DNA from: Methanospirillum lacunae
GTDB lineage: Archaea; Halobacteriota; Methanomicrobia; Methanomicrobiales; Methanospirillaceae
Length of the DNA: 64,000 bases
Strand: one strand, 5' to 3'
NCBI RefSeq assembly: GCF_046195335.1
Contig: NZ_CP176093.1
Shown: in pieces, positions 1 through 7,729 of the stretch
Layout: each line of letters opens with the position of its first letter
How positions within the stretch are numbered: position 1 is the first letter of the stretch
Notes under the pieces: model-generated
Told to the model about the DNA's origin: nothing
Seen by the model: only the letters and a program-made list of their open reading frames with translations
Database searches by the model: none
Made by a program: the position numbers and the translations under genes

Positions 1-87
1 GAGATAGGCATTGGCATACATCCCTCTGCCCGGGATGAGCTTGATGGTCATGTGACTATGATATTCCCTCAAGGCAAAAAAGTATGA
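1..87 (+). CDS. C-terminal end of an unidentified protein (partial)
   Basis: An open frame enters from the left edge in frame 1 and ends at TGA 85-87, one base before the thiC start. Only 28 residues are visible, ending in GKKV, and I do not recognise the family. The close spacing and same direction suggest that it is co-transcribed with thiC, so it may belong to the same cofactor pathway, but that is inference. Confidence 0.6.
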   Translation, partial: EIGIGIHPSARDELDGHVTMIFPQGKKV

Positions 88-88
88 T

Positions 89-1339
89 ATGGTGACTCCC
101 CGGGAGTACAGGGTTGATCTCGATCTGCTGAACCAGGCTGCGAAGACTGAACTGATAGAACCTGATCAGCTGGAGCGACTGATCCGGACCGGAAGGGTAG
201 TGATCCCGGCAAACCCAAGACGAGAGCATCCGGTCTGTGCAATAGGGGAGGGATGCAGGGTTAAGGTCAACGTGAACGTGGGAACCTCTCAGGATCTCTG
301 CGATGTTGACATGGAAAAGGAGAAGGCCACTGCAGCAATATCTGCTGGTGCAGACTGCCTGATGGATCTCTCTACAGGTGGCGACCTTCCAAAAATACGC
401 AGTATGATCCTCTCCTTTCCGGTGACTGTCGGGACCGTCCCAATCTATGAGGCAGTCAGGCGTGCGGGAAATGTTGCTGACCTTGATGCTGATCTGCTCT
501 TTAAAGTCATTCGCGAGCATTGTGAGCAGGGTGTTGATTTTCTCACACTCCATTGCGGAGTGAATCGTGAAGTAGTGCAGAGTCTCCGCCAGGATCCCAG
601 AACAATGGGCGTCGTCTCCAGGGGTGGCTCATTTCATGCAGCGATGATGATCTCCCGGGATGAAGAAAACCCGCTCTGGGCAGAGTATGATTATCTCCTT
701 GAGATCCTGGCCGAATATGACGTGGTTGCAAGTCTGGGAGACGGGATGAGGCCTGGTTGCCATGAGGATGCCATGCGGGAAGCCAAGACTGTTGAGTACC
801 TGAACCTTGGAAGGCTTGCAAGGCGTGCTCATGAGCATGGTGTTCAGCGCATGATAGAAGGGCCGGGACATATGCCAATCGATCAGATTGGATACAACGT
901 GAAGATGATCAAAGAACTCACGGGCATGGCTCCCCTTTACCTCCTCGGACCTCTGGTGACCGACATTGCAGCTGGATACGATCATATCACCGGAGCAATT
1001 GGAGGAGCAATCGCCTGCCAGAACGGGGCAAATTTCCTCTGCATGGTCTCGCCGAGTGAGCATCTTGCCCTTCCCAGGACAAACGATATTATTGAAGGAA
1101 CAAGGGCGTCGGTTTTAGCAGCCCATGTTGGCGATCTTGCCCAGGGAAACGCTGCTGCTTATAACCGTGAGGTGCAGATGGGACAGGCACGCCGGGACCT
1201 TGACTGGAAACAACAGTTCTCTCTTTCTCTCTTTCCTGAGCGTGCAAAAGAAATTCATGATAGAGATGGTAATCGTGAGACCTGTTCCATGTGTGGAGAT
1301 CTCTGTGCAGTGAAGATGGTCAGGGATATCTTCGGATGA
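89..1339 (+). CDS. thiC: Phosphomethylpyrimidine synthase ThiC
   Basis: Radical SAM enzyme that rearranges aminoimidazole ribonucleotide into hydroxymethylpyrimidine phosphate, the pyrimidine half of thiamine. The 416-residue length matches the short archaeal form, which lacks the N-terminal extension of plant and enterobacterial ThiC. Family motifs include GADCLMDLSTGGD, SRGGSF, EGPGHMP and the C-terminal cluster motif CSMCGDLC. That motif has Cx2Cx3C spacing, one residue tighter than the bacterial Cx2Cx4C. The start follows the upstream stop by one base, so translation may be coupled. Other thiamine genes (thiM, thiE) lie about 57 kb away in this window, so the pathway is not clustered here. 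Confidence 0.96.
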   Translation: MVTPREYRVDLDLLNQAAKTELIEPDQLERLIRTGRVVIPANPRREHPVCAIGEGCRVKVNVNVGTSQDLCDVDMEKEKATAAISAGADCLMDLSTGGDLPKIRSMILSFPVTVGTVPIYEAVRRAGNVADLDADLLFKVIREHCEQGVDFLTLHCGVNREVVQSLRQDPRTMGVVSRGGSFHAAMMISRDEENPLWAEYDYLLEILAEYDVVASLGDGMRPGCHEDAMREAKTVEYLNLGRLARRAHEHGVQRMIEGPGHMPIDQIGYNVKMIKELTGMAPLYLLGPLVTDIAAGYDHITGAIGGAIACQNGANFLCMVSPSEHLALPRTNDIIEGTRASVLAAHVGDLAQGNAAAYNREVQMGQARRDLDWKQQFSLSLFPERAKEIHDRDGNRETCSMCGDLCAVKMVRDIFG

Positions 1340-1384
1340 AACTGAGTCCATATTGGGAAGGTTTCCGTGTTCCTGCAGGGTGAG

Positions 1385-1576
1385 GAAGATTTTTTAATAG
1401 ATGTTACCAATATTTGCGTGCAGACGTACGGTAGTCCGGTTATATAGTCGCTCGAAGCATCATCTGCCTCAGGCAGATCGTTTCTGAAAAAGCTATGTTC
1501 GTCAGTCCGTGGGCATCATCAAGATCCCTGATCTGTGGCCGCTATCTGCGTATGTAAATTAGTTACGTGATTTGCT
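1385..1576 (+). promoter_or_regulatory. Promoter and long structured leader of the first RRM gene
   Basis: AT-rich TATA-like stretches lie at about 1390-1399 and 1438-1447. The leader then contains a perfect 7-bp hairpin (1462-1468 with 1472-1478, loop TCA) and a 5-bp hairpin (1522-1526 with 1530-1534). The start codon is preceded by GTGATTT, a partial Shine-Dalgarno match. If transcription starts from the first TATA-like site the leader is roughly 150 nt, long for an archaeal mRNA. Transcription start and function are inferred. Confidence 0.4.
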
Positions 1577-1867
1577 ATGGAAGGAAAGAGACTCTACGTC
1601 GGAAACCTGACGTACTCCGTAAATGAAGCCCAGCTCAGGGAATTATTCTCCAAGTATGGTGATGTGGTCAGCGCCAAGGTTATCGAGCAGAAAGGATTCG
1701 GTTTCGTTGAGATGGGAACTTCTGAGGAAGCCCAGGCAGCAATGGATGCACTGAACCAGACCGTGTTCGAGGGCCGTACCCTCCGTATTGACGAAGCACG
1801 CCCGATGCAGCCACGCCGCGAATTTGACCGCGGTGGATATGGTGGCGGCGCCGGACGCCGTTACTAA
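1577..1867 (+). CDS. RRM-domain RNA-binding protein, copy 1
   Basis: A 96-residue single RNA recognition motif protein. RNP2 is seen as LYVGNLTYS (residues 5-13) and RNP1 as KGFGFVEM (about 38-45), followed by a short arginine/glycine-rich tail (GGYGGGAGRR). This is the layout of cyanobacterial Rbp and plant glycine-rich RNA-binding proteins, which bind single-stranded RNA and are often cold-induced. RRM proteins are uncommon in archaea. A close paralog follows at 2117 in the same direction; the two differ at few positions up to the tail. The product is probably cytoplasmic; a role as RNA chaperone is inference. Confidence 0.93.
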   Translation: MEGKRLYVGNLTYSVNEAQLRELFSKYGDVVSAKVIEQKGFGFVEMGTSEEAQAAMDALNQTVFEGRTLRIDEARPMQPRREFDRGGYGGGAGRRY

Positions 1868-1876
1868 TACAGTATA

Positions 1877-1897
1877 CCCCTCTGGGGATCTTTTTTT
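1877..1897 (+). terminator. Hairpin plus T-run after the first RRM gene
   Basis: CCCC (1877-1880), loop TCT, GGGG (1884-1887), then seven T residues from 1891. It lies ten bases past the stop codon of the first RRM gene and looks like an intrinsic-style terminator, which implies that the second copy has its own promoter. Confidence 0.5.
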
Positions 1898-2116
1898 AAG
1901 AAATTTGCATAACATGATACGCAGGTATAAGAACCTGTAATAGTAACATTATAACACAGACGCAGGAATATCCTGACAATAGTTTTCGTGAGCAATTTTC
2001 GTCGGTAAGACGGACAATCGTTTTCAGGCTGTTTTCGGAAATCCTCTGATTTATTCTGAATATTTTTTCAGGATGGCCAGCTCGCGGATGTAACATAAGG
2101 AATCTGTGATTTAGCA
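1898..2116 (+). promoter_or_regulatory. Intergenic leader of the second RRM gene
   Basis: A 219-base spacer between the two RRM genes. It has AT-rich promoter-like sequence near 1945-1955 and a small hairpin, CGTC (2000-2003) with GACG (2009-2012). A related hairpin with the same stem sequence (CGTCT with AGACG) lies at 2437-2452 just after the second gene. The GTGATTT element upstream of the start is shared with copy 1, while most of the rest is not obviously similar. Confidence 0.3.
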
Positions 2117-2407
2117 ATGGAAGGAAAGAGACTCTACGTTGGTAACCTGACATACTCTGTTAATGAAGGTCAGCTTCGTGATTTATTCACCCAGTACGGT
2201 GAAGTAGCAAGTGTAAAAGTAATCGAACAGAAAGGATTCGCCTTTGTTGAAATGGGAACCTCTGAGGAAGCCCAGGCAGCAATGGATGCACTGAACCAGA
2301 CTGTTTTCGAAGGCCGTACCCTCCGTATTGACGAAGCACGCCCAATGCAGCCCCGCAGCGACTTTGGCAGCGGTGGCGGCTACGGTGGCAACCGTCGCCG
2401 GTACTAA
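2117..2407 (+). CDS. RRM-domain RNA-binding protein, copy 2
   Basis: A 96-residue paralog of the protein at 1577. RNP2 (LYVGNLTYS) and RNP1 (KGFAFVEM) are intact, and a glycine/arginine tail closes the protein. The first 24 bases and the block around 2260-2340 are almost identical to copy 1, which points to recent duplication or gene conversion, while the middle has diverged mainly at silent sites. The tail is serine/glycine-rich rather than DRGG-like, so the two copies may differ in RNA or protein contacts. It probably has its own promoter because a terminator-like hairpin separates the copies. Confidence 0.93.
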   Translation: MEGKRLYVGNLTYSVNEGQLRDLFTQYGEVASVKVIEQKGFAFVEMGTSEEAQAAMDALNQTVFEGRTLRIDEARPMQPRSDFGSGGGYGGNRRRY

Positions 2408-2696
2408 ATACTTCAATACCACTTTTTTTATCTCACCGTCTCGGTTAAGACGATATTCATTGTAATTGTTTACTCTAACAGGAATTGTTCACTGGGAATT
2501 CTTGACCTGTTGTTGAAATAAAAAGAAGAGATACCAGCCTTCTAGGGTAACTGGAAAGCTGAAATCCATTTGAATCAGCTGAACCTAATAACGAGTTTTA
2601 AAAATTTGGATGTTATTAACGGGAAATTGGGCCCTGTTCCTGTGTTATATTACTGTCCTATTGAAAAACTACCTTCGATGTCATACCGTGATTGTG
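2408..2696. other. Non-coding stretch between RRM copy 2 and purE
   Basis: A T-run at 2422-2429 and a hairpin (2437-2441 with 2448-2452) follow the RRM gene and may end its transcript. The rest is AT-rich and has no convincing start site or codon pattern on either strand; I see no gene here. Confidence 0.4.
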
Positions 2697-3089
2697 TTAT
2701 GTACAGAGATTTAGAATTCTTATTGCGAGAAGTGCAGCGTTTTGTCCGTTATCAACTCCGACACAAGCCACGGGTACACCCTTGGGCATCTGTACAATCG
2801 AGAGAAGGGCATCGAGTCCGCCCATGAGTTTTCCTGAAATTGGCACACCGATGACCGGTTTTTCTGTTTTAGATGCAACAACTCCGGGAAGGGCAGCCGA
2901 AAGTCCGGCAATACAAATATAGATCTTTGCGTCTGATCCTGCAACATACTCGTCAAGCCTGCCGGGGTTTCGGTGGGCTGATATGACCTGGTAATCATAT
3001 GAGATACCCTTTTCTTTCAAGACAGTCCAGACTTTCTCTGCTACCTCTTCATCAGAGGCAGAACCGCAGATGATGCTCACATCAACCAT
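2697..3089 (-). CDS. purE: PurE, 5-(carboxyamino)imidazole ribonucleotide mutase / AIR carboxylase subunit
   Basis: Purine synthesis enzyme that forms carboxyaminoimidazole ribonucleotide. The frame is open far upstream, but the family starts at MVDVSIICGSASD, so I place the start at 3089 (130 residues). The nucleotide-binding ICGSASD and catalytic SAHR motifs are present. The usual GGAAHLPG loop reads GLSAALPG, without its histidine, as in class II or short archaeal forms, so mutase versus direct CO2 carboxylase cannot be decided. It lacks the long C-terminal tail of bacterial PurE. It is divergent from the aminotransferase gene at 3141 with only 51 bases between. Confidence 0.9.
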   Translation of the reverse strand: MVDVSIICGSASDEEVAEKVWTVLKEKGISYDYQVISAHRNPGRLDEYVAGSDAKIYICIAGLSAALPGVVASKTEKPVIGVPISGKLMGGLDALLSIVQMPKGVPVACVGVDNGQNAALLAIRILNLCT

Positions 3090-3140
3090 AATCTTCCAAG
3101 ATATAATCAGGCAGTAGTGGTATAAGTATAGCTGAATTGT

Positions 3141-4271
3141 ATGGAAGATGAGACTCTCCTGATGCTTCCCGGTCCGGTTCCACTCCCAGAACGGGTGCGG
3201 TTCGCGATGGCCAGGCAGGCTATCAATCACCGCGGTGCTGAATTTGGTGGTGCCTATTCTAATATTGTCCGTGTTCTCAAAACATGTTTTGGAACAAATA
3301 ACGATCTCATGGTCATATCTGGATCTGGCACAGCAGGGATGGAGGCCGCAGTCTCCAACTTTGGAAAGGGCAGAAAGATGGCTCATCTCATCAACGGTAA
3401 GTTTGGTGAGCGCCTCTGGAAGATTGGTGAGCGTTATGGCGAGGCAGTCCCAATAGAGTCTGAGTGGGGAACCCCTCTCAACCTTGAGGCATTAAAGGAA
3501 GCCCTGGAGAACGGGTGTGAGGTTGTGACCATGGTCCACAACGAGACCTCTGCAGGTATCCTGAACCCGGGTGCAGAAGTTGGAAAAATCTGCCGCAAAC
3601 ATGATGCCCTCTTTATCATGGATGGAGTCACCTCCATTGGTGGGGACAATGTAAAGGCTGATGATTGGGGAGTCGATGTCGCAATTGTCGGCTCACAAAA
3701 GTGTCTAGCCGCTCCGGCAGGCCTTGCAGCGGTCTCTGTCTCTTCCCGTGCCTGGGAAAAGGCTGTAAAGAATCCGCCATATTATTTCGATCTTCCGGCA
3801 TACCGGAAAAATGCTGCCAAGTCTCCAATGGAGACCCCATACACTCCTGCTGTTCCGATTTTCTTTGCCCTTCGCGAGGCATGCCTGCTGATTGAAGAGG
3901 AAGGTATCGAAAAACGGGTTGCCCGTCACCACCGTATGGCAAAGGCCGTCCGTGCAGCGGTTGCCGCCTGGGGAGTAGAGATGTTCCCGAAGACTGATGC
4001 AATCCACCAGTACTCAAATACTGTTACAGCAGCAAGGATTCCAAAGGGCTCAAACGACAAGGACTTCAGAGGCCATGTCAAGAAGTTTGGTATTCAGATT
4101 GCAGGTGGCCAGGATCATCTAAAAGATGTCATATTCAGGATTGGACACATGGGCTGTGTATCAGCGCCTGAACTCCTTGCAACACTTGCAGCAACCGAGT
4201 ATGCAATCCAGAAGAGCGGTCATAAAGTGACATCTTCGGGTGTCATGGCAGCAGCTGAGGTTCTGGGATGA
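3141..4271 (+). CDS. Class V PLP-dependent aminotransferase (aspartate / serine-pyruvate type)
   Basis: A 376-residue fold-type I enzyme of the alanine-glyoxylate/serine-pyruvate group. It has the N-terminal LMLPGPVPLPERV motif, the PLP aspartate segment FIMDGVTSIGGD, and the Schiff-base lysine in VGSQKCLAAP (near residue 194). In methanogens a homolog is a broad-specificity aspartate aminotransferase that can act on phosphohydroxypyruvate. The substrate here cannot be read from the sequence. TATA-like sequence at 3119-3129 is so close to the ATG that the transcript is probably leaderless. The gene overlaps ribC by four bases (ATGA), so it heads a four-gene operon. Confidence 0.9.
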   Translation: MEDETLLMLPGPVPLPERVRFAMARQAINHRGAEFGGAYSNIVRVLKTCFGTNNDLMVISGSGTAGMEAAVSNFGKGRKMAHLINGKFGERLWKIGERYGEAVPIESEWGTPLNLEALKEALENGCEVVTMVHNETSAGILNPGAEVGKICRKHDALFIMDGVTSIGGDNVKADDWGVDVAIVGSQKCLAAPAGLAAVSVSSRAWEKAVKNPPYYFDLPAYRKNAAKSPMETPYTPAVPIFFALREACLLIEEEGIEKRVARHHRMAKAVRAAVAAWGVEMFPKTDAIHQYSNTVTAARIPKGSNDKDFRGHVKKFGIQIAGGQDHLKDVIFRIGHMGCVSAPELLATLAATEYAIQKSGHKVTSSGVMAAAEVLG

Positions 4272-4726
4272 GAATCGGTGTCGCGGACACCACATTTGCC
4301 AGGGTAAATATGGGCAAGTTCGCGATCGATGAACTCAAAAAACACGGGAGTGTCGTCATCGAACGATACACAGTACCGGGAGTCAAGGACCTCCCGGTAG
4401 CCTGTAAAAAACTCTTCGAAGAGTACAAGTGCGATATCTGCATGGCTCTTGGGATGCCCGGTGGCAAGGAAAAAGACCGGATGTGTGCTCATGAGGCATC
4501 AACCGGGCTGATCCAGTGTCAGCTGATGACAAACAGGCATATCATTGAGGTCTTTGTCCATGAGGATGAAGCGGCAGATGATTCTGAGCTTGCATGGCTT
4601 GCCGAGCAGCGAGCCCGTGAACACGCGGTAAATGTGATAAAACTCATGCGTCCGGGTACCCTTGAGCGGGAGGCAGGTTCAGGCCAGCGGCAGGGTTTCT
4701 CTGATGCAGGTGCTGCACGTCAGTAA
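4268..4726 (+). CDS. ribC: Riboflavin synthase, archaeal type
   Basis: Dismutates two 6,7-dimethyl-8-ribityllumazine molecules into riboflavin and a pyrimidine diamine. The 152-residue protein starts MRIGVADTTFARVNMG and contains the archaeal motifs YTVPGVKDLPV and LGMPGG. This family is homologous to lumazine synthase and unrelated to bacterial two-domain riboflavin synthase. The C-terminal 20 residues are polar and probably disordered. It overlaps the preceding aminotransferase by ATGA and is followed by ribH after 15 bases, so the last two steps of riboflavin synthesis are co-expressed. Flavin supplies F420/FAD-dependent methanogenesis enzymes. Confidence 0.95.
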   Translation: MRIGVADTTFARVNMGKFAIDELKKHGSVVIERYTVPGVKDLPVACKKLFEEYKCDICMALGMPGGKEKDRMCAHEASTGLIQCQLMTNRHIIEVFVHEDEAADDSELAWLAEQRAREHAVNVIKLMRPGTLEREAGSGQRQGFSDAGAARQ

Positions 4727-4741
4727 CCAGGAGATTTAATA

Positions 4742-5149
4742 ATGGCAATAAAACTGGGATTTGTGGTTGCGGAATTCAACCGAGACATCACCTACATGAT
4801 GGAGATCGAGGCAGAGGAGCATGCAAAGTTTCTTGGAGCTGAGGTTGTCGAGCGTTTCTATGTTCCCGGGGCATATGACATGCCTCTTGCGATCAAGAAG
4901 ATGCTCAAACAAAAGAATGTTGATGCTGTTGTCACTATAGGATGTGTGATCGAGGGATCAACTGAGCATGACGAGATCGTAGTCCAACATGCAGCACGTA
5001 AGATTATTGATCTCTCTCTCGAGTTCGAAAAGCCGGTAACCCTCGGTATATCCGGTCCGGGTATGACCCGGCTTGAAGCAAATGACCGTGTCGATTATGG
5101 TAAGCGGGCTGTTGAATCAGCCATCAAACTCGTTCAACGATTGGCATGA
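4742..5149 (+). CDS. ribH: 6,7-dimethyl-8-ribityllumazine synthase
   Basis: Condenses the ribityl pyrimidine with dihydroxybutanone phosphate, the step before riboflavin synthase. At 135 residues it has the family motifs AEFNRDIT, FYVPGAYDMP, VTIGCVIEGSTEHDE (catalytic histidine in TEHDE) and GISGPGMT. An AGGAG-like site lies just upstream of the start. It follows ribC and overlaps the next aminotransferase start by four bases, consistent with a single transcript. Confidence 0.95.
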   Translation: MAIKLGFVVAEFNRDITYMMEIEAEEHAKFLGAEVVERFYVPGAYDMPLAIKKMLKQKNVDAVVTIGCVIEGSTEHDEIVVQHAARKIIDLSLEFEKPVTLGISGPGMTRLEANDRVDYGKRAVESAIKLVQRLA

Positions 5150-6279
5150 GATCATTCTCGTCAAAACTTGCAGCTATTGCCCCCTCAGCGACCATCGAGA
5201 TCACTGATAAGGCTCGACGATTACAGGCATCAGGGGTCGATGTGATCAGTCTCTCTATTGGAGAGCCTGATTTCCCGACACCAGCCCACATCACCGCCGC
5301 CTGTATCGATGCACTTAACCGGGGAGAAACTCATTATGCCCCCGGAAAAGGGATCCCATCTCTTTTATCAGCGATTTCTGAAAAAATAGAGGCTGAAAAC
5401 GGATTTTCATGTACAAATGATCAGGTCATTGTCACCTGCGGAGCAAAGGATGCGATCTATGAGGCATGCGAGGCGGTACTTAACCCCGGTGATGAGGCTG
5501 TTATTCTGGATCCTTCATGGGTGAGTTACGAACCATGTATCCAGATTGCCGGAGGAACCCCGGTTCATCACCCTCTTCATAAGAAAACTTTCCAGGTCGA
5601 AGACTCCCTTCTTGAGAAGATAAACAACAAGACCAGAATGATCATCGTCAACAGTCCGTCAAACCCGTCCGGATCGGTCTTAAACCGGGAATCTCTCAGG
5701 CTGGTCTCTGACATCTGTCAGGATCATGATCTTGTTGCCCTCTCTGATGAGATCTATGAAAAACTGGTATATGGGCAGATCCATTTTTCACTGGCAATGT
5801 TTCCAGGAATGGTAGATCGGACGATCACAATAAATGGGTTTTCAAAGGCATATGCGATGACCGGCTGGCGTCTTGGGTATGCGGTTGCTCCGAAGGAGAT
5901 CCTCGGGTACATGAATAAGGTGCAACAGCATACAATCAGCCATCCGACAACCTTTGCGATGTTCGGTGCTGTAGCTGCCCTCAAAGGACCACAGCAGTGT
6001 ATCAGTGAAATGAGAAACGAGTTTGAACGTCGCCGTGAATTTGTTCTTAACCGATTGATGGATATGGGAATTGGGTATGCCCCGGCAGAAGGTGCTTTTT
6101 ATGCCTACCTCAAAGTCGATGGAGATGATGCATCAATTGCAAACCGCTGGCTGGAAGAGGCCCATGTTGCAGTGACCCCAGGAGTCGCGTTTAATACACC
6201 CGGATGGATCAGGCTCAGTTATGCAGCCTCAATGGATACACTTGCAGAAGCAATGAACCGCATCGAAAAGGTTGTATAA
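5146..6279 (+). CDS. Class I/II pyridoxal phosphate aminotransferase (aspartate aminotransferase-like)
   Basis: A 377-residue fold-type I aminotransferase. It shows SIGEPDFPTP near residue 38, the substrate motif NSPSNPSGSV (about 169-178) and the PLP lysine in FSKAYAMTGWRLGY (about 232-245), a pattern typical of the subfamily with AspC/PatA from thermophiles and archaea. It probably exchanges amino groups between aspartate or aromatic amino acids and 2-oxoglutarate; exact specificity is unknown. The start overlaps the end of ribH (ATGA), making it the last gene of the aminotransferase-ribC-ribH operon. Confidence 0.92.
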   Translation: MRSFSSKLAAIAPSATIEITDKARRLQASGVDVISLSIGEPDFPTPAHITAACIDALNRGETHYAPGKGIPSLLSAISEKIEAENGFSCTNDQVIVTCGAKDAIYEACEAVLNPGDEAVILDPSWVSYEPCIQIAGGTPVHHPLHKKTFQVEDSLLEKINNKTRMIIVNSPSNPSGSVLNRESLRLVSDICQDHDLVALSDEIYEKLVYGQIHFSLAMFPGMVDRTITINGFSKAYAMTGWRLGYAVAPKEILGYMNKVQQHTISHPTTFAMFGAVAALKGPQQCISEMRNEFERRREFVLNRLMDMGIGYAPAEGAFYAYLKVDGDDASIANRWLEEAHVAVTPGVAFNTPGWIRLSYAASMDTLAEAMNRIEKVV

Positions 6280-6471
6280 CCTCTGATTCTATCCTCTTTA
6301 TATCTCATCGGTCAGAATCTGATTATCTATCATCCAAAAATGAATTTTTATGAACTTATGTCAGGTTGAAGTGCAGATACCCTGCGTGCTATCCGTTTGC
6401 CCCATGTTATATGGTTTTTTCAGCCCGGGATTACACGAAAATACTTATTCAATGCATGCTGATCCCATGAT

Positions 6472-7626
6472 ATGAAAAATCCCCGTTTGATGGTCCTCCT
6501 GTTCATTACCCTTCTGCTGCTCCTGCTCCCTGCCGGGGCTATGGGTTCTGTCAGAGTGGATGCTGATCTGCCGGGGGTGGCAATATTCGTGGACGGATCA
6601 TATATCGGGACTACTCCTCAGAATCTCTCAGATGTACAGGTTGGTGAGCATAAGATCGCTGCAACAGTCACCGGACACCAGGCTCAGAGCAGAAATATCA
6701 CCTTTCCATTGAATGGATCAGACCAGATCATCTTCACCTTCGGCTCTTCAACTCAGAAGTATGTGCCCGGGATGATCAGGATCCGTGACTGTGTGGGAAC
6801 GCCTGAAATGACTGGTCTGCTTGGATCTTCAATAACAGTGGCAACACTCCCCGATGGCAACCTTATGGCATATTATTCTGGAATAGGAGAAGGTGTCAGG
6901 TGTGCAGGATCAGCCGATGGGTCAGAGTGGCATGAATTCCCTGATGGATGCCTGCTCCCTTCTGATGAGAGTAATGCCTCTTCTCCATTCTCAAGTCCAT
7001 GGGTGTTTTCCACTTCTGATGGTGGATACCGGATGATCTATGGGATCAATGATGAGAATGGTCCTTCACTGTACAGTGCCCGGTCCAAAGATGGTTTCAG
7101 GTTCACTCCGGAAGGAAAGGTGAAACTCTCCCAGGTCCCTGATCAGGACATGAAAGGACAGTACTCGATTCCTTCCGGGCTTCGGATGGCTGATGGAAAA
7201 CTCAGGATGTACTATGCTGTATCTGAAGGAGCCATCAGGAGTGCTGTATCAGGTGATGATGGGAAGACCTGGATGAACGATGAAGGGTATCGTCTGGAAT
7301 CAGCAACGGATCCAACAGTGGCACTCCTTCAAAATGGGACGTACTGACTCTTTTATGTGGATCTATCTGTAGGGGCTAAAGGACAGCGACTGATGCTGGC
7401 CACCTCGTCTGATGGACTCACATTTTCTCATTCTATAAATGAACCGATCCTTGAGAGTGAGCAGAAAGGTGTATGGATCCTGGATCCTGAAATTCACAAA
7501 AGCAGTTCAGGAACATGGAATCTCTACTATAGCCTGATGGGAGTTCCTGGAGAAGCAGGTATCAAGGTTCCAGTCATCATGCGGTCTGTTATCGACCCTG
7601 ACTGTCTGTTATCTAATAAAACCTGA
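6472..7626 (+). pseudogene. Secreted PEGA-domain protein with propeller-like region, interrupted by in-frame TGA
   Basis: The N-terminus has a signal peptide (hydrophobic LLFITLLLLLLPAGAMG), then a PEGA domain (GVAIFVDGSYIGTTP). A region with repeated SADGSEW, SKDGF and SGDDGKTW motifs follows, as in BNR/sialidase-like or GH43/68-like propellers. The frame stops at TGA 7345-7347 after NGTY and continues in the same frame, without any shift, as LFYVDLSVGAKGQR to 7626, with more SSDG repeats. A single base change (from CGA or TGG) explains it. Either the gene is inactive, the last ~93 residues are lost, or there is readthrough or a sequencing error. No selenocysteine or pyrrolysine context is seen; UGA is not the pyrrolysine codon. 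Confidence 0.75.
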
Positions 7627-7641
7627 TAATCACTTTTTTTA

Positions 7642-7713
7642 TGGACCCGGCGGGATTTGAACCCGCGGCCTCTACGTTGCGAACGTAGCGATCTACCCCT
7701 GATCTACGAGCCC
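7642..7713 (-). tRNA. tRNA-Ala (CGC)
   Basis: A 72-nt cloverleaf on the minus strand. Acceptor GGGCTCG pairs with CGGGTCC and includes the G3-U70 pair that marks alanine tRNAs. The anticodon arm is CTACG-TTCGCAA-CGTAG, giving anticodon CGC for GCG codons. The T arm has GGGTTCAAATCCC. Discriminator base A is at 7642; no CCA is encoded. It lies just downstream of the interrupted PEGA gene and downstream of nothing on its own strand, so it is a separate unit. Confidence 0.95.
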
Positions 7714-7729
7714 CAAGAAAAAGAGGATT

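Noticed and set aside
1..88. TPP riboswitch upstream of thiC
   Set aside because: The thiC start follows a coding stop by one base, so there is no leader to carry an aptamer here.
543..878. Long open frames opposite thiC and other conserved genes
   Set aside because: They lie antisense to strongly conserved coding sequence, have no ribosome sites and show no family resemblance.
3090..3386. Upstream extension of purE by 99 codons
   Set aside because: The extension overlaps the divergent aminotransferase gene and lacks family similarity; PurE starts at MVDVSIICG.
7345..7347. TGA as selenocysteine codon in the PEGA/propeller gene
   Set aside because: No selenoprotein family matches, and no SECIS-like structure is evident; a point mutation is simpler.
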